From the NCBI GenBank assembly GCA_024364805.1, contig CM044497.1, positions 90,755,352-90,781,251 of the forward strand: 25,900 bases of DNA, read 5' to 3'. The notes under the pieces were generated by a model. That model had not been told where the DNA came from, did not search any database, and saw only the letters and a program-made list of their open reading frames with translations. Shown here piece by piece: positions 21,708 through 25,900 of this stretch. Every line of letters starts with the position of its first letter. Position 1 is the first letter of the stretch. Source of the stretch: Euprymna scolopes. Taxonomy: Eukaryota; Mollusca; Cephalopoda; Sepiida; Sepiolidae. A program made the position numbers and the translations under genes.

Positions 21708-22146
21708 TATTGATATTATGTATACAACGTTATTTTTCAACAGATAATGTTTACATATCGCCATGTTTTTTAAATAAAGAGTAATTCTTTACAGTGCAAT
21801 ATATACTACAATGTATTGTTGACTAAATCACTGCGGGGCTCAACTTGAAGTGAGAGCATGGTGTATCGCTAGCTAGAGCAGACAACCTAACATTCGATTA
21901 GACAATTCTCGATTTACCGATTTCAATTATAATGAATTCATGGAAAGGTAGAGCATATGTTATCCTCATTTAACCCCGTAAACCGTCAGATTTCTCTGCC
22001 AGTAATGCCCGTAGAAAACCAAAGTCTTATTTGTGACATTTCAGGACACAAGGCGTGTTCTTTATATTTGTAGTAAATTAATTCTATGAGTAATAAATAA
22101 TATATATATATTGTAATATCATCATTTAAATCTTCTTATATGTGCG
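21708..22146. other. Unique-looking stretch, nothing recognised
   Basis: No coding similarity or repeat boundary seen. A short (TA)n run occurs near 22,100-22,112. Confidence 0.55.
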
Positions 22147-22180
22147 CACACCCACATACACAAACACACACACACACACA
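22147..22180. repeat. (CA)n microsatellite
   Basis: CACA-rich tract with a few interruptions at its left end. Confidence 0.93.
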
Positions 22181-22289
22181 GGAATATTCAATAGAACGCC
22201 GGAATATGGCAAAAGCAATCAGTAAAAACATACAAAACAGTATGTAATACACATTAGTATAATCAAGTAACATTATAAATATCTTCGGA

Positions 22290-22398
22290 AGGCGTGCAAA
22301 TACCGTAACCAGGGACGATAAAAGCATCGTATTCCACGTCGTAAGCTGAACATAACCGTAATCGAGGGAGACCGTATTCCGGGGTTATGCGGTATTAC
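22290..22398. repeat. GC-richer block with repeated ACCGTA words beside the gap
   Basis: TACCGTAACCAGGGA, TAACCGTAATCGAGGGA and GACCGTATTCCGGGG recur within about 100 bases, and ATGCGGTA is near the inverse of TACCGTA-type words. The block directly abuts the (TA)n tract that leads into the gap. It may be the end of a repeat family; I cannot name it. Confidence 0.35.
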
Positions 22399-22425
22399 AT
22401 ATATATATATATATATATATATATA
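22399..22425. repeat. (AT)n tract at left edge of the gap
   Basis: Pure AT alternation running into the undetermined bases. Confidence 0.95.
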
Positions 22426-23400
22426 NNNNNNNNNNNNNNNNNNNNNNNNNNNNNNNNNNNNNNNNNNNNNNNNNNNNNNNNNNNNNNNNNNNNNNNNNNN
22501 NNNNNNNNNNNNNNNNNNNNNNNNNNNNNNNNNNNNNNNNNNNNNNNNNNNNNNNNNNNNNNNNNNNNNNNNNNNNNNNNNNNNNNNNNNNNNNNNNNNN
22601 NNNNNNNNNNNNNNNNNNNNNNNNNNNNNNNNNNNNNNNNNNNNNNNNNNNNNNNNNNNNNNNNNNNNNNNNNNNNNNNNNNNNNNNNNNNNNNNNNNNN
22701 NNNNNNNNNNNNNNNNNNNNNNNNNNNNNNNNNNNNNNNNNNNNNNNNNNNNNNNNNNNNNNNNNNNNNNNNNNNNNNNNNNNNNNNNNNNNNNNNNNNN
22801 NNNNNNNNNNNNNNNNNNNNNNNNNNNNNNNNNNNNNNNNNNNNNNNNNNNNNNNNNNNNNNNNNNNNNNNNNNNNNNNNNNNNNNNNNNNNNNNNNNNN
22901 NNNNNNNNNNNNNNNNNNNNNNNNNNNNNNNNNNNNNNNNNNNNNNNNNNNNNNNNNNNNNNNNNNNNNNNNNNNNNNNNNNNNNNNNNNNNNNNNNNNN
23001 NNNNNNNNNNNNNNNNNNNNNNNNNNNNNNNNNNNNNNNNNNNNNNNNNNNNNNNNNNNNNNNNNNNNNNNNNNNNNNNNNNNNNNNNNNNNNNNNNNNN
23101 NNNNNNNNNNNNNNNNNNNNNNNNNNNNNNNNNNNNNNNNNNNNNNNNNNNNNNNNNNNNNNNNNNNNNNNNNNNNNNNNNNNNNNNNNNNNNNNNNNNN
23201 NNNNNNNNNNNNNNNNNNNNNNNNNNNNNNNNNNNNNNNNNNNNNNNNNNNNNNNNNNNNNNNNNNNNNNNNNNNNNNNNNNNNNNNNNNNNNNNNNNNN
23301 NNNNNNNNNNNNNNNNNNNNNNNNNNNNNNNNNNNNNNNNNNNNNNNNNNNNNNNNNNNNNNNNNNNNNNNNNNNNNNNNNNNNNNNNNNNNNNNNNNNN
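22426..23400. other. Assembly gap (975 undetermined bases)
   Basis: A run of N flanked on both sides by (TA)n. Any long open frame drawn across it is an artefact. Confidence 0.99.
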
Positions 23401-23427
23401 TATATATATATATATATATATATATAT
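23401..23427. repeat. (TA)n tract at right edge of the gap
   Basis: Pure TA alternation, mirror of the left flank. The gap therefore very probably falls within or beside one longer microsatellite array. Confidence 0.95.
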
Positions 23428-23783
23428 TGTGTATTTATACCGGATATTCATATTCAAACTAGTATTGTTTTACAACACGGAGGGTTTTGCTTAATGTAAT
23501 TTTTAAATTTTTGGAATTGTTGTTATTATTTCCTGGGCGGATTTGTCCTAAACAATCTCATAGTTTTCTTCGTATCTCTCTTTTATTTTTTGTATGCTTT
23601 TTGAAAACACGTTCAGTTGAGTTAGATTAGTCTTCTTCTATCAGCTTTTGATTATGGTTTTCTTAAAAATCTGAATATTTTTAATGTTTCATTCAAATTA
23701 CTTTAACTAATGAAGTGCGTTTTGTGCATTAAATATACGTCGGACTAAGAGAATAAAAGATTTAATACTATTACAAAAAACAT
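23428..23783. other. T-rich stretch, nothing recognised
   Basis: No coding similarity. It ends where LINE D begins. Confidence 0.5.
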
Positions 23784-24645
23784 TGGCGGAAGAGAGGGCT
23801 GGTTACTTTTAATGCATCTAAAATCAACTTCCTATCTTTACATCATCAACACTCTGATCCACATTTAGCATCAACTAAAATGGATGGCTCTCATCTTGGG
23901 AGGCCTAAAGTTTTGACAAGCTTCTGAGTTTGACCATTACTCCTGATCTGAAATGAAGCATGTACATCAAGTATGTTGCCCAGGTCGCTGGGAAAATAGT
24001 AGGATCCTTCTACCGATCCAGAAGATATCTCATTACTGATGCAATCCTATATCTGTATGAAAGCCAAGTAATCCAAGGATGAAGTACTGCTGCTACATCT
24101 AGACAGGAGCTGCTAAAAACAGCCTATCTTGCATTGACAGAGTACAAACTACACTTCTTGGCTTAGTAAGCGATGCCCTTGTCACTTCTTTGCAACCTTT
24201 CTCCCACAGAAGAGATGTGGCGAGCCAGTCTTTGTTTTATCGTTATTTCCATGGCAAGTGCTCGTCTGAGCTACAATCTCTGATACCCCCATAGCCAATC
24301 ATACACGAAAAACACCTGTCTAGATAAAGCAACTGTCAGTAATTTTTCCCACTCATTTATCTGTGTCTAAATCAAAGCGTAGATTTCATGACCAAAGCTT
24401 CTTTCTTAGTAGTGCACGCCTGTGGAACTCTCTTCTGTTTGCCTGCTTCCACCTGACTACAACTTGGATGTCTTCAAATCTAACATAAACAAATTCCTGA
24501 ATAATCGCCCCCTTAAGTAAAACACTTTATCAAATCTCCAATACTTACGATTACTACGATACTATCCCATAGATTTCTCTACAGGCAATAACCCTTATCC
24601 TCGATTGGTTTTCCGACCTTGATAAGTGGTAACTCCCATGTAAAA
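23784..24645 (+). mobile_element. LINE D: 5'-truncated second copy of the LINE A family, opposite strand
   Basis: The + strand sequence from about 23,784 to 24,645 aligns along its length with the reverse complement of 19,111-19,930. Shared landmarks include TTTAATGCATCTAAA near the start, CTTCTACCGA(T/C)CCAG, GACAGGAGCTGCTAAAAAC, TATCGTTATTTCCATGG, and the 3' UTR words TACTTACGATTACTACGATA and CTTGATAAGTG. By eye roughly three quarters to four fifths of positions match. It covers only the C-terminal part after the RT catalytic box and the 3' UTR, as expected from 5' truncation during LINE insertion. It ends in a (AAAAAC)n-like tail at 24,637-24,657. Frames are broken; fragments such as FNASKINFLSLHH and RLWNSLLFACF remain readable. 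Confidence 0.9.
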
Positions 24646-24664
24646 ACAAAAACAAAAAAGCGTC

Positions 24665-25010
24665 CATTTACGTAGGTTGCCTCGTTGATATTTTTATTCT
24701 TTCTGACAACGAAATAAGAAAATAAAGGATAGTTTGCAAACAAAGCATCTACTAGCTTTCAATTATGAATTAAATTTATACAATAGTATTTCATTTCTTG
24801 ACGTTCTCATAGACTCCAGCAAAGATAAATTCATTTATTCTCCGTATAAAAACACTATTTCAACCATTATTTGTATGTTAAACTTCAAAAGTGAATGTCC
24901 TTACCGATACAAGTCCGTACTTATAAAAACACCCTTATTAATCGAGCGTAATGTATCCCCTCAAATAAAATAAAAATATTCTACAGCAAGTAAAAGAATA
25001 TCAAGCTGAT
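24665..25010 (+). mobile_element. Penelope-like element reverse transcriptase fragment
   Basis: On the + strand, VDIFILSDNEIRK (about 24,675-24,714) resembles the YVDDIF.L catalytic box region of Penelope-like RTs. It is followed by SISFLDVLIDSSKDKF (about 24,785-24,832, the family's S.PFLDVL......F) and SECPYRYKS (about 24,890-24,916, the S.CP.RYK segment). These three boxes in this order and spacing are typical of Penelope-like elements and not of LINEs or LTR elements. One 79-codon frame (24,734-24,973) covers the last two boxes. No GIY-YIG endonuclease was found downstream, and the upstream RT is missing because LINE D abuts it. Confidence 0.72.
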
Positions 25011-25690
25011 CTTGATTTATAACCAACCCCCAATTTCTTAGTAGTTAAATAAATTAGATTAACAATTAAAAGACCAAACTTTAAATTATCAAGTTAGCAA
25101 TCCTACCAATCAATATACATATCGCAACCAGCTACCTTTTAATTAGATGGAAAATACAAAGATATATAATACATCTTTAGTCAATAATACAAAACCATAT
25201 TTATCATCTAATACAAGGAATTACTAACTGCTAACATTATAATAGAAAGCAACACTTCCCGGGCAACAAAATCCGTTGTGAAACGAAGTCTACAAATAAA
25301 ATTGATCCTTGGAAGAATACATATCCAACACTAATAGTTACATTTGACATACGAGGAATACATTGTCCAGACGATTGACCCTACACCATTACTATAAAAG
25401 CTCGATTTTTCAACACCAAAAACAACATGGTTGCCCACATTCCCAGTATAAAAATGTCTTATGTGAAAATGCATATATCTTCAGTATGGATTCAAACGTA
25501 AATAGATTTAAAAAATACTGGAAGCAATATATATAACAATTAAACAGCTAAAAATTAAAACTGCAAATTTGGAAAACAGTACAGTGATTTTAGAAGTGCT
25601 TTGGCGTATAACCATCCAATAAAATAAAAATACCAGCGATGGTTGACGTGATGTTTTGAAAAAAAGAAAAACCGAATGAATTTATAAAAT
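25011..25690. other. AT-rich stretch, nothing recognised
   Basis: Possibly the decayed remainder of the Penelope-like element, but no further protein similarity was visible. Confidence 0.45.
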
Positions 25691-25700
25691 GGTGATCAAC

Positions 25701-25731
25701 GTTTCGTCCCTATTGCAAAGGACATCATCAG
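25701..25731 (-). ncRNA. Hammerhead-ribozyme-like core, probable Penelope-like element terminus
   Basis: Read on the - strand, CTGATGA is followed by a small hairpin (GTCCT, loop, GGGAC) and then GAAAC. This is the order of a hammerhead catalytic core: CUGANGA, stem II, GAAA. Penelope-like elements are known to carry such motifs in their terminal repeats, and the flanking GTTGATCACC is the sort of sequence seen after them. One extra T separates CTGATGA from the stem, and I could not draw a convincing stem III or the cleavage site. It may therefore be a decayed or non-functional copy. The - orientation means it does not simply belong to the + strand RT fragment at 24.7 kb. Confidence 0.5.
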
Positions 25732-25852
25732 GATATTAAAAGGAAAAATGTGGAAGAAAAAGACGATCATAGACCATAAGTAAGTGAAAAGAAAACAGTG
25801 TTTTAATTCTCTACCCATAACGGGAAGGAAACTATAAATTTGTTTGTATGGG

Positions 25853-25872
25853 AATATATATATATATACATA
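25853..25872. repeat. Short (TA)n microsatellite
   Basis: About ten TA units between GGGAA and CATACA. Confidence 0.85.
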
Positions 25873-25900
25873 CAATGCTAATCAAAAAATTAAGACCACT
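25873..25900 (+). mobile_element. Possible start of a Tc1-like element (terminal inverted repeat), cut by window end
   Basis: TA followed by CAATGCTAATCAAAAAATT and AAGACCACT resembles the start of Tc1-like inverted repeats (CAGTG.T..TCAAAA...AAGACCACT). Only about 28 bases are available, so this is tentative. Confidence 0.35.

Noticed and set aside
22273-23499. Very long open frames on both strands
   Set aside because: They are created by the run of undetermined bases between TA repeats.
1-25900. CRISPR arrays, bacterial operons, riboswitches, replication origins
   Set aside because: The window is eukaryotic in character and no regularly spaced repeats, ribosome-binding-site patterns or operon structure are present.

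Overview
This is a eukaryotic, AT-rich, non-coding-looking window. It is dominated by degraded transposable elements, long (TA)n and (TG)n microsatellites and one 975-base assembly gap. Nothing looks bacterial: there are no compact operons, and no open reading frame could be assigned to an intact host gene. The mixture of elements (mariner, Helitron, jockey/CR1-like LINEs, a Penelope-like element, two Ty3/Gypsy-type LTR fossils) and the flavour of the decayed proteins resemble mollusc, especially cephalopod, genomes. That species guess is inference from memory and was not tested.

Layout. 1-1,600: a (TA)n tract, then a decayed mariner transposase (about 540-1,595) with a recognisable 3' end. 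1,600-2,374: nothing recognised. 2,375-3,133: a short non-autonomous Helitron with both termini visible. 3,134-5,900: AT-rich DNA with nothing recognised. 5,900-7,400: a G-richer stretch holding an unrecognised protein-coding remnant on the + strand (about 6,433-7,387), including an in-frame 78-base repeat. About 7,640-10,900: a strongly decayed Ty3/Gypsy LTR retrotransposon on the - strand, with gag zinc knuckle, protease, RT, RNase H and integrase all recognisable. 10,900-13,850: AT-rich DNA with a long (TA)n tract at 12,142 and nothing recognised.

13,860-14,337 holds a LINE reverse-transcriptase fragment on the + strand (LINE C). It stops exactly where a second, better preserved LTR retrotransposon begins (14,338 to about 17,905, + strand). 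That element has two tandem 65-base units at its left end and a short matching piece at its right end. About 17,920-19,098 holds LINE B (- strand). At 19,111-21,560 it is abutted by LINE A (- strand: end of the endonuclease, RT with YADD, C-terminal domain and 3' tail). A 5'-truncated second copy of the LINE A family (LINE D) lies in the opposite orientation at 23,784-24,645, beyond a (TA)n(TG)n tract and the gap at 22,426-23,400. It is followed by a Penelope-like RT fragment (24,665-25,010). Near the right edge there is a hammerhead-ribozyme-like core on the - strand (25,701-25,731), and at the very edge a possible Tc1-like inverted-repeat start.

No genes here appear to work together. The interest lies in the layering of insertions, the Helitron termini, the ribozyme-like motif and the unassigned coding remnant near 6.4-7.4 kb.
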